Positions 36,078-45,538 are shown, counted from the stretch's first letter. The stretch: 64,000 nucleotides of DNA from Lactobacillus sp. ESL0680 (GCF_029392855.1 NZ_CP113945.1:124001-188000); one strand, 5' to 3'. Translations and numbers: made by a program. Notes: generated by a model from the letters alone, not told the origin.

Positions 36078-36722
36078 TTATAGTTTCATTTGATTATATG
36101 ATGTAACTTTTCTCTGCTTATCAGTCATTGTCATCATGGTAATTGACGCATTACGTGGACCGCAGCTGACGTCGAAATCGCCAAAGCGGTCGGCAATACT
36201 GCGAATAGTAAAGCCGTGAGTTACCAATAAAATGTTTTCGGCACCATCAAGCTGGCTGATTAGGTCAAAGCCCTGGTCAAGGCGGTGCCAATATTCCTTG
36301 GCATTTTCCGCGTCATGAAACGGATCAGCTTCCTTAATCCAGTCGGTTGCCGTATCAATTGATTCGTTCTTGAACAGATCATAGTGGGTCTTATAGCCGT
36401 GCGGTCCACCAATCATTTGCCAGGCCATGTCGGTATCCATTCCTTCAAAGTAGCCGTAAAAGTGTTCGCGGAACAGCGGAGTTGCAAGATGTTGGATTTC
36501 GTCGCGGTTAACATTGTGCTTAATAATGATGTCGCAGGTATCACTTGCCCGCTTCAAGTCGCTAGAGATGGCGATGTCAAAGGGAATATTCTTTAGTGTT
36601 TCGCCCGCCTTGTCGGCACCAGCAATGCCGTCTTCAGTTAATGGGGTGTCACACCAGCCCTGCATCTTGTTGTAACGGTTAATATAAGTTTGTCCGTGAC
36701 GGACAATATAAATTCGCTTCAT
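36078..36722 (-). CDS. Histidine phosphatase family protein (phosphoglycerate-mutase-like)
   Basis: A 214-residue cytoplasmic protein with the RHG motif (IYIVRHGQTYINR, catalytic His near residue 9) and the second His in LLVTHGFTIR. It belongs to the GpmB-like branch, which usually contains broad phosphatases, not glycolytic mutases. Substrate unknown. RBS AAGGAG is well placed. It starts 20 bp downstream of the matrixin-like gene on the same strand, so the two may be co-transcribed. Confidence 0.88.
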   Translation of the reverse strand: MKRIYIVRHGQTYINRYNKMQGWCDTPLTEDGIAGADKAGETLKNIPFDIAISSDLKRASDTCDIIIKHNVNRDEIQHLATPLFREHFYGYFEGMDTDMAWQMIGGPHGYKTHYDLFKNESIDTATDWIKEADPFHDAENAKEYWHRLDQGFDLISQLDGAENILLVTHGFTIRSIADRFGDFDVSCGPRNASITMMTMTDKQRKVTSYNQMKL

Positions 36723-36742
36723 TTTTAAACTCCTTATTTTAA

Positions 36743-37354
36743 TTATTTTTCATGATAAATTTGTTTAACTTTTGCGACATCTTGCGGTTCAATTGAGTAA
36801 ATAGAGCCGGCAGGATACATGACGGACTTGCCTTTATTGTGATTCAGACCGATAGCATGACCTAATTCGTGTTCAACAGTATTGACAATTCGCTGATAAG
36901 TATAATAATATATAAAATTCTGCAGATAATAAACATTTAATTGGATTTTTGCCTTACTAAGCAATTTAGTCTTGGGATTATAGGTAATGCTTGCTTGCCC
37001 AGCGGCATCCGTGTCGGGGTCAAACATCGGCTCAATTGTAATCTGTGCATTTTTCTTCTTATTAGTCTCAGTAAAAGTAAAACTGCCAGTATCATTCCAA
37101 GCACTAATGGCGTCTTGAGCGGCTTGAGTTAATTGCTGGTTATTCGCCAAATCAAGATAAACTTTGGCGGAATTTTTTGACCAGTGACAATTTTTGCCCG
37201 CATTTTTCGCAGTTTTTTCGCGATGTGTCTTAGCTAAGACGACATGGCTGGGTGTATTAGCAGGACTAATAGCCGGGATATACACGCTGCCTAGAGAAAT
37301 TCCAGCGACTAATGCACAAGATAATTTACGTAAAAAGTGTAAAATCTTTTTCAT
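36743..37354 (-). CDS. Secreted matrixin-like zinc metalloprotease
   Basis: A 203-residue protein with a signal peptide (about residues 1-33) and the metzincin signature HELGHAIGLNH (His162, Glu163, His166, His172), followed by a Met-turn candidate SVMYPAGS (Met179). Metzincins of the matrixin/M10 type degrade extracellular proteins; the target is unknown. The ATG at 37354 has GGAGGTGG about 10 nt upstream; the in-frame TTG at 37372 lies inside that site and is rejected. It is small for an M10 enzyme, with no visible hemopexin or wall anchor. Confidence 0.85.
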   Translation of the reverse strand: MKKILHFLRKLSCALVAGISLGSVYIPAISPANTPSHVVLAKTHREKTAKNAGKNCHWSKNSAKVYLDLANNQQLTQAAQDAISAWNDTGSFTFTETNKKKNAQITIEPMFDPDTDAAGQASITYNPKTKLLSKAKIQLNVYYLQNFIYYYTYQRIVNTVEHELGHAIGLNHNKGKSVMYPAGSIYSIEPQDVAKVKQIYHEK

Positions 37355-37506
37355 AATAAAAACCACCTCCAATATAAAAAATTATAGAAGCAAATTGCTT
37401 AATTTTCACTAGTTTTTAATAATCTTAGTAAAAGAGTTTTAAGAATTATATATTAAGTTCGTTTCATGTTAAAATAGTATGCAAGTTTTGAAGAACAGGT
37501 GACTTT

Positions 37507-39801
37507 ATGACAAAAGCGATGGATGAAAAACAGTTTGAACAGAAGCATCTCGACGCTATCTTAAAAATGATTAAGGAGCGGCGGGGAGAATTAACTGCGG
37601 CAATTAAGTCAGCTGAAGGTGAAGCGCGGAACCTCAATTCGCACTTCTTTGATGATGTCCGCTTAGATTACGATGGTTATTCCACCTCAATGGAAACGGC
37701 GCTCTCGATACACCAGCAGCAGCAACTGCTTGATGAACGTGAGAATGCTTGGCAGCATTCTGCTAAGCAGTTAGGAACAGTTCAACGACTGGAAAAGAAA
37801 CCGTATTTTGCCCGGGTGGATTTTAAAGAAGGCAATGAAAAACCGGAAACAATTTATATTGGTTTGGGTTCATTTGCGGACAAGGACAACCACTTCTTAA
37901 TTTATGATTGGCGGGCACCAATTTCTTCAATTTATTATGACGGCAAGCTAGGGCAGGTTTCGTATTTGTCGCCAGATGGTGAAATTACCGTTGACATGAC
38001 GAAGAAGCGGCAATTCATGATTGAAGATGGTCAAATTGTAAACATGTTTGATACCAATGAATCAATCGGTGACCAAATGCTCTTAGAGGTGCTGGGCGAA
38101 AAGTCCAGTACCCAGATGAAGTCAATTGTAACGACAATTCAGCGTGAGCAAAATAAAATCATTAGAAATACCAGTGCTGATTTGTTGTTTGTCCAAGGAG
38201 CCGCAGGGTCAGGGAAGACGTCAGCGATTTTGCAGCGGATTGCCTACCTGCTTTACCGGTATCGGGGCAACTTGACCAGCAGCGACGTGATTATGTTTAG
38301 TCCTAACCAATTGTTTAATGATTATATTAAAAACGTGCTGCCGGAAATGGGCGAGCAGAATATGGTTCAAATGACTTATTGGCAGTTCGTTGCGCGGCGG
38401 TTGCCAGGGATGGACGTAGAAAACTTGTTTGACCAGTTTGAGGATCAGACTGCTGATACAGCAATTGGTAAATTTAAAGATTCTACTGCTTTCTTTAAGC
38501 TGGTAACGCGTTATGCCAAGCATTTGAATAAGCAGGGAGTTGTCTTTAAGGACATCTTTTTCCGCAACAAGAAGCGTCCATTCTTTGCTAAAGAAAAGAT
38601 TAACGAGCTTTACTATTCATATAATTCTAATTATAATTTAAATAATCGGATTGACGCAACGCGTGAAGAACTGATTAAGACGCTTAACCGCAAGATTAAC
38701 GCGGAAACTAAGAAGCCTTGGGTGTCAGAAGCCATTGAAAGTTTGAGCAAGGAACAATTAAATGCCCTTTATGACCGCCCAGACCAAGAATTTGAATCTG
38801 AAGAAAAAGAAGAAAAATTCCTGGGTCGTAAGATTGTAGTTAAGGCCTTGGACAAGGTTTACCAGCAGATTCGCCGGAATAATTTTATTAATATGCGGGC
38901 GCAATATTTGAGCTTTTTGCGGGCAGTGCCGAAAATGACTGACCTGAATAAGTGGCAGATTAGTGCTAGTGATTGGGCTAAGCACGTTGAGGATGTGAAG
39001 GCCAGCTTTAAAAAGCATTATATCCACATGAATGACGTTTCGGCTTACTTATATATGTATGATTTAATTACCGGTCGGCACGTTAATTATGAGATGCGTT
39101 ATGCCTTTATTGATGAAATTCAGGATTACACGGCGTTTCAATTGAGTTATTTGAAGTATAACTTCCCGCGGGCCAAGTTTACGATGCTGGGCGATTTGAA
39201 CCAAGCGATTTTTACTAAAGATGAGAGCCGCAGCCTGTTAAAGCAAATTAGTGGGTTGTTTGACCCAGAGAAGACGACCGTGGTGCAATTAACCAAGTCC
39301 TACCGGTCAACTAAGCAATTGACCGACTTTACCAAGCAAGTTTTACGACAAGGCGAAAAGATTGAATCCTTTAATCGGCAAGGTCCTAAGCCTGTCTTCT
39401 GGAAACGTGAGAATGATGATGCGGCAATTGCCGTTCTAGAGCAGGTTCTAACAGATAATACTGCTGGCAAAATGACTACGGCAATTATTACTAAAGATCT
39501 GGCAAGTGCCAAGTTTGTCAGCCAAAAATTGCAAGATGATGGCGTTAAGGCAACGTTAATTGCGACTGCCAACCAGCGACTAGTTGAGGGTACATTAGTT
39601 GTTCCGTCGTACTTAGCTAAAGGATTGGAATTCGATGCGGTTGTTATGTGGGATGCTTCTAAGGCTAGCTACAATCAGGCAGACGAAATTCAATTGGTCT
39701 ACACAATTACTTCACGCGCAATGTACAAGCTCGATTTGATTTATACGGGAGAAAAGAGCCCGCTACTCACGGTTGACCCGCAGACGTATGAGGAAAAATA
39801 G
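37507..39801 (+). CDS. helD: RNA polymerase-recycling motor HelD (UvrD/Rep superfamily)
   Basis: A 764-residue ATPase. An N-terminal coiled-coil arm (about residues 1-100) and a conserved block around DWRAPISSIYYDG are followed by Walker A GAAGSGKT (231-238), Walker B DEIQD (536-540), and C-terminal motifs LTKSYRSTKQL and YTITSRAM. In Bacillus HelD enters RNA polymerase and releases stalled complexes. The N-terminal arm is what marks it as HelD and not as PcrA. It is followed closely by a GNAT gene. Confidence 0.93.
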   Translation: MTKAMDEKQFEQKHLDAILKMIKERRGELTAAIKSAEGEARNLNSHFFDDVRLDYDGYSTSMETALSIHQQQQLLDERENAWQHSAKQLGTVQRLEKKPYFARVDFKEGNEKPETIYIGLGSFADKDNHFLIYDWRAPISSIYYDGKLGQVSYLSPDGEITVDMTKKRQFMIEDGQIVNMFDTNESIGDQMLLEVLGEKSSTQMKSIVTTIQREQNKIIRNTSADLLFVQGAAGSGKTSAILQRIAYLLYRYRGNLTSSDVIMFSPNQLFNDYIKNVLPEMGEQNMVQMTYWQFVARRLPGMDVENLFDQFEDQTADTAIGKFKDSTAFFKLVTRYAKHLNKQGVVFKDIFFRNKKRPFFAKEKINELYYSYNSNYNLNNRIDATREELIKTLNRKINAETKKPWVSEAIESLSKEQLNALYDRPDQEFESEEKEEKFLGRKIVVKALDKVYQQIRRNNFINMRAQYLSFLRAVPKMTDLNKWQISASDWAKHVEDVKASFKKHYIHMNDVSAYLYMYDLITGRHVNYEMRYAFIDEIQDYTAFQLSYLKYNFPRAKFTMLGDLNQAIFTKDESRSLLKQISGLFDPEKTTVVQLTKSYRSTKQLTDFTKQVLRQGEKIESFNRQGPKPVFWKRENDDAAIAVLEQVLTDNTAGKMTTAIITKDLASAKFVSQKLQDDGVKATLIATANQRLVEGTLVVPSYLAKGLEFDAVVMWDASKASYNQADEIQLVYTITSRAMYKLDLIYTGEKSPLLTVDPQTYEEK

Positions 39802-39813
39802 GAGGCAGTGCTG

Positions 39814-40260
39814 ATGGCGCAGGAAAAATTTACTTTTAAAAAAATTGACGAGATGTCAGGTCGCGAAATGTTTTGTATCGCCCGCTTGCGGATCAACACT
39901 TTTGTAACTGAACAAGAAATCACGGTACCAGAATTGGACGATGAAGATTTGACTGCCATCCAGGTTTACTTGTTAAATGAGGATCAGACCATGGCATTAG
40001 CTGTTTGCCGGATTTTTCAAGAAGATGGTAAGTGGATGTTGGGTCGGGTTGCTGTTGCCAAGGCAGCTCGCGGTCAAAAGCTGGGCAGTAAAATGATGGC
40101 GCAAGTCCACGCCTACCTAAAAGAGCACGGTGCTGACCGCTTGTATTGTCACGCGCAGTGGCAGGCTAAGCCATTTTATGATTATTTGGGCTACAAGGTT
40201 CAGGGCGAGCCGTTTGATGAGGCTGGCATTAAGCATACAATGATGTATTACGAACTATAA
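39814..40260 (+). CDS. GNAT family N-acetyltransferase
   Basis: A 148-residue protein. Acetyl-CoA-binding pattern: LGRVAVAKAARGQKLGSKMM (motif A), then CHAQWQAKPFYDYLGYK. It resembles the ElaA/YjcF-like group. Starts at GTG 39808 and ATG 39814 are in frame; AGGAGG at 39800-39805 is best spaced for 39814. It lies 12 bp after helD in the same transcript. Acceptor unknown. Confidence 0.88.
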   Translation: MAQEKFTFKKIDEMSGREMFCIARLRINTFVTEQEITVPELDDEDLTAIQVYLLNEDQTMALAVCRIFQEDGKWMLGRVAVAKAARGQKLGSKMMAQVHAYLKEHGADRLYCHAQWQAKPFYDYLGYKVQGEPFDEAGIKHTMMYYEL

Positions 40261-40267
40261 TAATTAA

Positions 40268-40297
40268 AAAAACTCACGTTAATTACGTGAGTTTTTG
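40268..40297. terminator. Bidirectional terminator between GNAT and SGNH genes
   Basis: AAAAACTCACGT/ACGTGAGTTTTT. It overlaps the last codons of the convergent SGNH gene. Confidence 0.9.
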
Positions 40298-40863
40298 TTT
40301 GCCTGTTTTTCTTTAATTGCCTCAGCCACAAGATTAATTAAAACTTTATTTCCTTGGTCGCTAAAGTGTTGCCCATCTGTTTGGTAGTAGGACTCAATCT
40401 GCAGCAGCTTACTAAAGTTAGCAATCAAATCAATAAAGGGAATGTTATGTTCGAGAGCTGAATTTTGCGCAATTTGGTTATAGCGATCCAAACTCTCCTG
40501 CGTGTAATATTGCATAATCGTTTTGTTTTTTGGGTTAGGATAAGCTGGTCCAACAAGAATTATCCGGCTAGCGCCAATTGCGGTAATCATTTTTTGTAGG
40601 TTTTGGGCGTAAAGATTGCTTGGCAGGCCCCAAGTAGAAGCAGAATCGTTAGTGCCAAATTCCAAGACAACAAGGTCGGCATCTTCATCAATTAATTGCA
40701 GCCGCATCAAGCCGTCAGCGGTCGTCGCACCACTTTGTGAACGATTAGTGACGTGGAAGTCACTACCAAGAGCTTTTTGTAAGCCATTAGTAATTAGGTT
40801 AGTGTCGCGACCATTACGGTACCCGTTAAATAACGAGTCGCCAAATAAAGTTATATTTTCCAT
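40279..40863 (-). CDS. SGNH/GDSL hydrolase
   Basis: A 194-residue esterase-like protein without a signal peptide. All four blocks are visible: GDSLFNGY (nucleophile Ser10), the Gly block in SQSGATTADG, GTND, and DGQHFSDQG with the catalytic Asp/His. Substrate is unknown; esters or acetylated sugars are typical for the family. It is divergent from coaA with about 95 bp between them. Confidence 0.92.
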   Translation of the reverse strand: MENITLFGDSLFNGYRNGRDTNLITNGLQKALGSDFHVTNRSQSGATTADGLMRLQLIDEDADLVVLEFGTNDSASTWGLPSNLYAQNLQKMITAIGASRIILVGPAYPNPKNKTIMQYYTQESLDRYNQIAQNSALEHNIPFIDLIANFSKLLQIESYYQTDGQHFSDQGNKVLINLVAEAIKEKQANKNSRN

Positions 40864-40958
40864 CTAAGTCTCTTTTCGTTTTTTATTAAAGCCAAAACAT
40901 TTTGGTGTTAATATTTATTTACTTTATAATATAAGAAAACGAATTGAAGGACAATTAA

Positions 40959-41873
40959 ATGAAAAATTATTTGCAGTTTAATCGGGATCAGTGGGCATCA
41001 TTTTCCGCGGGCGACCAGGTTAAAATTAGCCAGGATGAATTGACAAAGATTAAGTCCCTAGGCGATGTAGTCAATTTGACAGATGTGCGCGAAATTTACG
41101 GCAGCTTGATTAAGTATTTGTATTTAGTTTACCAAGAAAAAAGTGCCCTGCAGAACCAGCAGCGTGAATTTTTGCACGAAAATGTGGCAGCAGCTCCCTT
41201 TATTATTGGCATTTCAGGGTCGGTAGCCGTAGGTAAGTCAACAACCGCGCGGTTATTGCAGGTATTATTAAGTCGGACTTATCCAGACCTAAAAGTGCAC
41301 TTAATGACAACCGACGGCTTTATTTATTCCAATCAGGAGTTGAAGCGGCGGAATTTGTTTGAACGCAAAGGTTTCCCCGAAAGCTACAACATGAATTTGT
41401 TGACCAACTTTTTGCAGGATGTGATGTCTGGCAAGGAGGATATTGTCTATCCGCTGTATTCGCAGGAGTTGAGCGATATTGTGCCAGGGGAATACGGTCA
41501 TGTTAAGCAGCCAGATATTCTAATTATCGAGGGGATTAACACGCTGCAATTGCCAACCAATGGTCAGATTGTTACCAGCGACTTTTTTGATTTTTCGATT
41601 TATATTGATGCCGCAGAAGAATTAATTGAAGAATGGTTCATGCAGCGCTTCGTTCGGGTATTAGAGCTGAATAAAAACAACCCAAATAATTTTTATTACG
41701 AAATGGCTAATGGTCCAAGAGAAGATGCCCTGCAGTTAGCTCAAGAGACGTGGCAGATGGTTAACTTAGTTAATTTGCGTGAGTATATTGCGCCGACTAA
41801 GCAGCGCGCAAGTCTGGTTTTGCATAAAACTGAGGGACATTTAATCGATCAAATCTACCTGAGACACTTTTAA
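40959..41873 (+). CDS. coaA: Pantothenate kinase, type I
   Basis: Phosphorylates pantothenate, the first step to coenzyme A and so to the phosphopantetheine of ACP. The 304-residue P-loop kinase has GISGSVAVGKSTTARLL, DGFIYSN, and IIEGINTLQ. It is a single gene with its own upstream region, followed by efp after 120 bp. Confidence 0.96.
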   Translation: MKNYLQFNRDQWASFSAGDQVKISQDELTKIKSLGDVVNLTDVREIYGSLIKYLYLVYQEKSALQNQQREFLHENVAAAPFIIGISGSVAVGKSTTARLLQVLLSRTYPDLKVHLMTTDGFIYSNQELKRRNLFERKGFPESYNMNLLTNFLQDVMSGKEDIVYPLYSQELSDIVPGEYGHVKQPDILIIEGINTLQLPTNGQIVTSDFFDFSIYIDAAEELIEEWFMQRFVRVLELNKNNPNNFYYEMANGPREDALQLAQETWQMVNLVNLREYIAPTKQRASLVLHKTEGHLIDQIYLRHF

Positions 41874-41993
41874 TTTGCTATACTAAGATCATGAAGATTT
41901 ATTTATTATTGATTAAAAAATTCACGTTACCTCCAGCGTGAATGACTTTGAATTTAGGCATTAAGCATTTTAAAAATTTAAAGGAGTATAAAC

Positions 41994-42566
41994 ATGGTAC
42001 AAGCAATTAACTTAAAAAAGGGTATGGTTTTTAGCCAAGACGGCAAATTAATTCGGGTATTAAAGGCCAACCACCACAAACCCGGCAAGGGTAATACAGT
42101 AATGCAAATGGATCTGCGTAACGTTGAAAGCGGCGCAGTTGTCCACAAGACAATGCGGCCAACAGAAAAGGTTGACTTGGTCGACATTACCAAGAAAAAA
42201 GCCCAATATTTATATAATGAAGGTGACACTTATACATTTATGGACAATGAAACTTACGAGCAATACGAAGTTTCTGGTGACCAATTGGGCGACGACAAGC
42301 TTTACTTAATTCCAAATATTGAAATTCAATTGGAATTTGCCAATGGTAGTAAATTGTTAGGGGTTGAACTGCCGTCGACAGTTGTGATGAAGGTTGCGCA
42401 GACCGAACCTGGAATTAAGGGTGCAACGGTTACTGGCTCAGGTAAGCCAGCAACAATGGAAACTGGCTTGGTTGTTCAAGTGCCAGACTTTATTACTGAA
42501 GGTGAAGACTTAGTAATTAACACAGATGGTGGTGTTTATAAGTCAAGAGCTGAAGGCAATAAGTAA
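41994..42566 (+). CDS. efp: Elongation factor P
   Basis: Relieves ribosome stalling at polyproline. The 190 residues have the three-domain EF-P layout. The tip loop reads HHKPGKGN, so the modifiable position is a lysine. AAAGGAG lies 8 nt before the ATG. The gap upstream holds a small hairpin (ATTCACG/CGTGAAT, about 41929-41944) without a T run. Confidence 0.96.
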   Translation: MVQAINLKKGMVFSQDGKLIRVLKANHHKPGKGNTVMQMDLRNVESGAVVHKTMRPTEKVDLVDITKKKAQYLYNEGDTYTFMDNETYEQYEVSGDQLGDDKLYLIPNIEIQLEFANGSKLLGVELPSTVVMKVAQTEPGIKGATVTGSGKPATMETGLVVQVPDFITEGEDLVINTDGGVYKSRAEGNK

Positions 42567-42581
42567 CATAATGTGAGTTTT

Positions 42582-42611
42582 AAGCTGCAGCTTAATTGGC
42601 TGCGGCTTTTT
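42582..42611 (+). terminator. Terminator of efp
   Basis: AAGCTGCAGC pairs with GCTGCGGCTT (one G-U) and is followed by a T run. Confidence 0.88.
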
Positions 42612-42625
42612 CTGTGCGTAAATTT

Positions 42626-42684
42626 TTGTAATTGACATTGGTTGCGGTAAAATATCTAGGTGTTGTTATTAAAAACGCTTGCAG
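42626..42684 (+). promoter_or_regulatory. Promoter region and cre-like site before the PTS genes
   Basis: Two overlapping -35 candidates exist: TTGTAA at 42626 with TAAAAT at 42648-42653 (16 nt), and TTGACA at 42632 with TATCTA at 42653. A cre-like sequence (reverse CTGCAAGCGTTTTTAA, two mismatches) at 42669-42684 would lie just after the start point. The next 100 nt form several small hairpins but no T-run terminator. Confidence 0.45.
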
Positions 42685-42806
42685 TTGCGCATAGCTGCAG
42701 GAGTTTAATAATGGGTTATTGCTCTTTGAGGCATACCATTAGCTAAGTATTTTTAGCATACTTTCTAATAGCTTGTTTCAGGGAGTTTTTTTATGGGAGG
42801 AAAATT

Positions 42807-43304
42807 GTGTTTGGATTTTTAAAGAAGAAAAAGCCAGAGTTCGAAGTAACTGCACCAATAGCAGGAGTAGTTACTGACCTGAGTACGGTTGATGACCCGG
42901 TTTTTTCACAAAAGTTAATGGGTGATGGCTTTGCAATTAAGTTGGCAGCTGATGTGGACACGGTTAGTGCCCCAGTTGCTGGTGAAATTATGTCATTACC
43001 AGAATCAAAGCATGCAGTAGGGCTAGTAACGCCAGCTGGCGATGAAATTTTAATTCATATTGGGATTGATACAGTCAACCTTAATGGCGCTGGGTTTACG
43101 GCTCTAGTTAAGCAAGGAGATAGCGTTAAGCAGGGACAGGAATTGATTAAACTTGACCGTCAGAGTTTGGCCGCAAATAATGTCGACTTGACCACGATGG
43201 TGATTTTTACTAAGTTAGCACCGGCCAATCAGGATTGGACGATGACAAAGGACTTTGGCATGCAAACTGCCAGTCAAGACATACTTGTTAAGCAGAACCA
43301 GTAA
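42807..43304 (+). CDS. PTS EIIA component, glucose (Crr) type
   Basis: A soluble phosphocarrier of 165 residues. The phosphorylated His84 is in ILIHIGIDTV, and the second conserved histidine is His69 (SKHAVG). The start is GTG, 6 nt after GGGAGG. It passes phosphate from HPr to an EIIB; the EIIBC gene 34 bp downstream lacks its own EIIA domain and is the natural partner. Confidence 0.93.
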   Translation: MFGFLKKKKPEFEVTAPIAGVVTDLSTVDDPVFSQKLMGDGFAIKLAADVDTVSAPVAGEIMSLPESKHAVGLVTPAGDEILIHIGIDTVNLNGAGFTALVKQGDSVKQGQELIKLDRQSLAANNVDLTTMVIFTKLAPANQDWTMTKDFGMQTASQDILVKQNQ

Positions 43305-43338
43305 TTATTTAGCTTACTTAACATCAAAGGAGAATTAA

Positions 43339-44757
43339 ATGAGTAAAGATTACCGAGAAATGGCGAAGCAGATTGACCAAGCTGTTGGCGGCAGCAGTAA
43401 TGTTGCTAGTGTTACGCATTGTATGACGCGGCTGCGGTTCAATTTGAAGGATATGAATGTTCCTAAGGACGACGAAGTTAAGAAGATTGGCGGCGTGCTT
43501 GGGGTTGCCCGTTCAGGCGGCCAGTACCAAATCGTGATTGGCCAGACAGTTAACGAAGTTTATGATGCCGTTGTTGCAGAAGGCAACTTGACTTCTGCTG
43601 CACCAGTTAACGAGAATTTAGACCAAGCAGCCACTAATAAACCAGAGAAGCGGACTTGGAAATCTGTTGGTAATGCAATCTTAAATAAAATTGCCGGCAG
43701 TTTAACCCCGCTAATTCCAATGTTAATTGCTGCTTCAATGTTTAAAATGCTGGTTGCTGTCTTAGGACCAACAATGTTGAACGTAATTTCAGTTCACAGC
43801 GATTTATACCAATTATTTACTTTTGTTGGGGATGCTGGGTTTTACTTCTTCCCGATAGCAATTGGTTATACTGCTGCTAAGCAGTTCAATACATCACCGA
43901 TTTTGGGGATTTTCTTGGGCGCAATTATGCTGGATCCAGGTTTAGTTAAGATTGTGGCTGCTGGAAAACCATTTACAGTTTATGGTCTGCCAATGCATTT
44001 GACTAATTATGCCAGCACAGTGGTGCCAATCCTGTTATCTGTCTGGATTATGTCATATATTGAACGCTTCTTTAACAAGCACATTACTGCTTCACTGAGA
44101 ACGATTTTTGCCCCAACCTTAACGATTGCCATTATGTTGCCTTTGGCACTCTGCATCTTAGGGCCTTTGGGCGGGTTCTTAGGTGAATATGTTTCTAAGG
44201 GAATTATTTCCTTTGGTCAATTAGGCGGTATTGCCGCTATTATTGGTGTCGGTCTAATTGGTGCCTTCTGGGAATTGCTCGTCATGACGGGAATGCACCT
44301 AGTTTTAATCAGTGCGATGATTACGATTGTTGCTCAGACTGGACACGATAACTTTATTTTACTTGGTTCAATTGCAGCCAGTATGGCAGTTGCCGGCATG
44401 AGTTTAGGTGCCAGCTTACGCTTAAAGGATAAGAAAGAAAAATCCTTGGCATTCAGCTACTTTATTGCTAACTTAATCGGTGGTGTTACCGAACCAGCAT
44501 TATATGGTTTAGCAATTAAGTATCGTCGCCCGTTTATCGGCATGATGCTTGGTGGTTTTGCTGGTGGTATTTATGCGGCAATAACTCACGTATCAGCTTA
44601 TGTAGTTGTACCAGTTGCTAACTTTATGTGTTTAAGCGGTTATGTTGGCGGCTCAACGACTAACTTAATTAACGGGGTAATTAGTGGTGTCATTGCATTA
44701 CTAGTTGCCGCAATTGCGACTTACGTTATTGGAGTTGAACCAAAGACTAAGAATTAA
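43339..44757 (+). CDS. PTS EIIBC component, glucoside/sucrose superfamily
   Basis: A 472-residue sugar porter. The N-terminal EIIB domain has phosphocysteine Cys28 in THCMTRLRF; the EIIC domain (about residues 110-472) has about ten helices and the GGVTEPALYG loop. The sugar is not fixed by sequence. The downstream ChbG/YdjC deacetylase suggests a beta-linked or N-acetylated sugar, but this is inference. The AAAGGAG site is strong. Confidence 0.9.
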   Translation: MSKDYREMAKQIDQAVGGSSNVASVTHCMTRLRFNLKDMNVPKDDEVKKIGGVLGVARSGGQYQIVIGQTVNEVYDAVVAEGNLTSAAPVNENLDQAATNKPEKRTWKSVGNAILNKIAGSLTPLIPMLIAASMFKMLVAVLGPTMLNVISVHSDLYQLFTFVGDAGFYFFPIAIGYTAAKQFNTSPILGIFLGAIMLDPGLVKIVAAGKPFTVYGLPMHLTNYASTVVPILLSVWIMSYIERFFNKHITASLRTIFAPTLTIAIMLPLALCILGPLGGFLGEYVSKGIISFGQLGGIAAIIGVGLIGAFWELLVMTGMHLVLISAMITIVAQTGHDNFILLGSIAASMAVAGMSLGASLRLKDKKEKSLAFSYFIANLIGGVTEPALYGLAIKYRRPFIGMMLGGFAGGIYAAITHVSAYVVVPVANFMCLSGYVGGSTTNLINGVISGVIALLVAAIATYVIGVEPKTKN

Positions 44758-44772
44758 GAAGGGAGCATATTG

Positions 44773-45537
44773 ATGCATAACTTGATTATTCGCGCTGATG
44801 ACTTGGGTTATTCCAAGGGTGTCAACTATGGTATTTATGAAGCAGTAAAAAACGGCATCATCAACAATGTTGGGGTCATGGTTAACATGGCTGATACTGT
44901 TCACGGCTTGGATTTGTTAAAAGGTTTTGATTTTGATTTGGGGATGCACACGGTAATTTGCGCGGGCCGGCCAATTACTGATCCTAAACTAATTCCGAGT
45001 TTGGTGACTGCCGATGGTTCTTTTAAACCGTCAAAGGTATATCGCCAGGCTGACCATGACTTAGTTAATTTGGACGAAGTAGTCATGGAAATTGAAGCGC
45101 AGTACCAACGTTTTTTAGAATTGACGAATAAGAAACCTGATTACTTTGAAGCACATGCGGTCTACAGTAACAACTTGCTTAAAGGATTGGCGATTGTGGC
45201 TGAGAAGCATGACTTGCCGCTGTTGCCATTTGATTTGGAGCTGGATCCAGTCAAGTTTAAGAAGCAAACGACAATTACGACCTTCATGGATAGCATGAAG
45301 CCGAATTATGATCCTTACCGTACTTTTGCACATGCTGTTGATTTTGCGGTGGAAAGTTCTGCTGATGACGTGCCAATGATGGTTTGCCATCCCGGATTTT
45401 TAGACCAAAGCATTATGCAGCAATCAAGTTTGACGATTCCGCGCACCCAAGAAGTAGCCTTCTTGTGTGATCCGCAATTGCCAGACCAGCTTGCCGAAAA
45501 GCAAATTCACTTGGTTCGTTACACAGAATTGAGTTAA
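44773..45537 (+). CDS. ChbG/YdjC-type carbohydrate deacetylase
   Basis: A 254-residue metal-dependent deacetylase with the IIRADDLGYSKGVN start (metal Asp pair), GMHTVICAGRP and EAHAVYS (metal His residues). The family removes acetyl groups from chito-oligosaccharides (ChbG) and related sugars. It is third gene of the EIIA-EIIBC operon, with GGGAG upstream; ATG 44773 is preferred over the in-frame TTG 44770. It probably acts on the phosphorylated sugar brought in by the PTS. Confidence 0.88.
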   Translation: MHNLIIRADDLGYSKGVNYGIYEAVKNGIINNVGVMVNMADTVHGLDLLKGFDFDLGMHTVICAGRPITDPKLIPSLVTADGSFKPSKVYRQADHDLVNLDEVVMEIEAQYQRFLELTNKKPDYFEAHAVYSNNLLKGLAIVAEKHDLPLLPFDLELDPVKFKKQTTITTFMDSMKPNYDPYRTFAHAVDFAVESSADDVPMMVCHPGFLDQSIMQQSSLTIPRTQEVAFLCDPQLPDQLAEKQIHLVRYTELS

Positions 45538-45538
45538 T

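Noticed and set aside
37355..37372. TTG start of the matrixin-like gene
   Set aside because: The TTG is part of the GGAGG ribosome site itself; ATG 37354 is correctly spaced.
38221..39572. Minus-strand ORFs of 89-100 codons inside helD
   Set aside because: They are antisense shadows of a strongly conserved gene, without ribosome sites or recognisable motifs.
41928..41944. Terminator of coaA (ATTCACG/CGTGAAT hairpin)
   Set aside because: The stem is short and not followed by a T run, so it is not supported as an intrinsic terminator.
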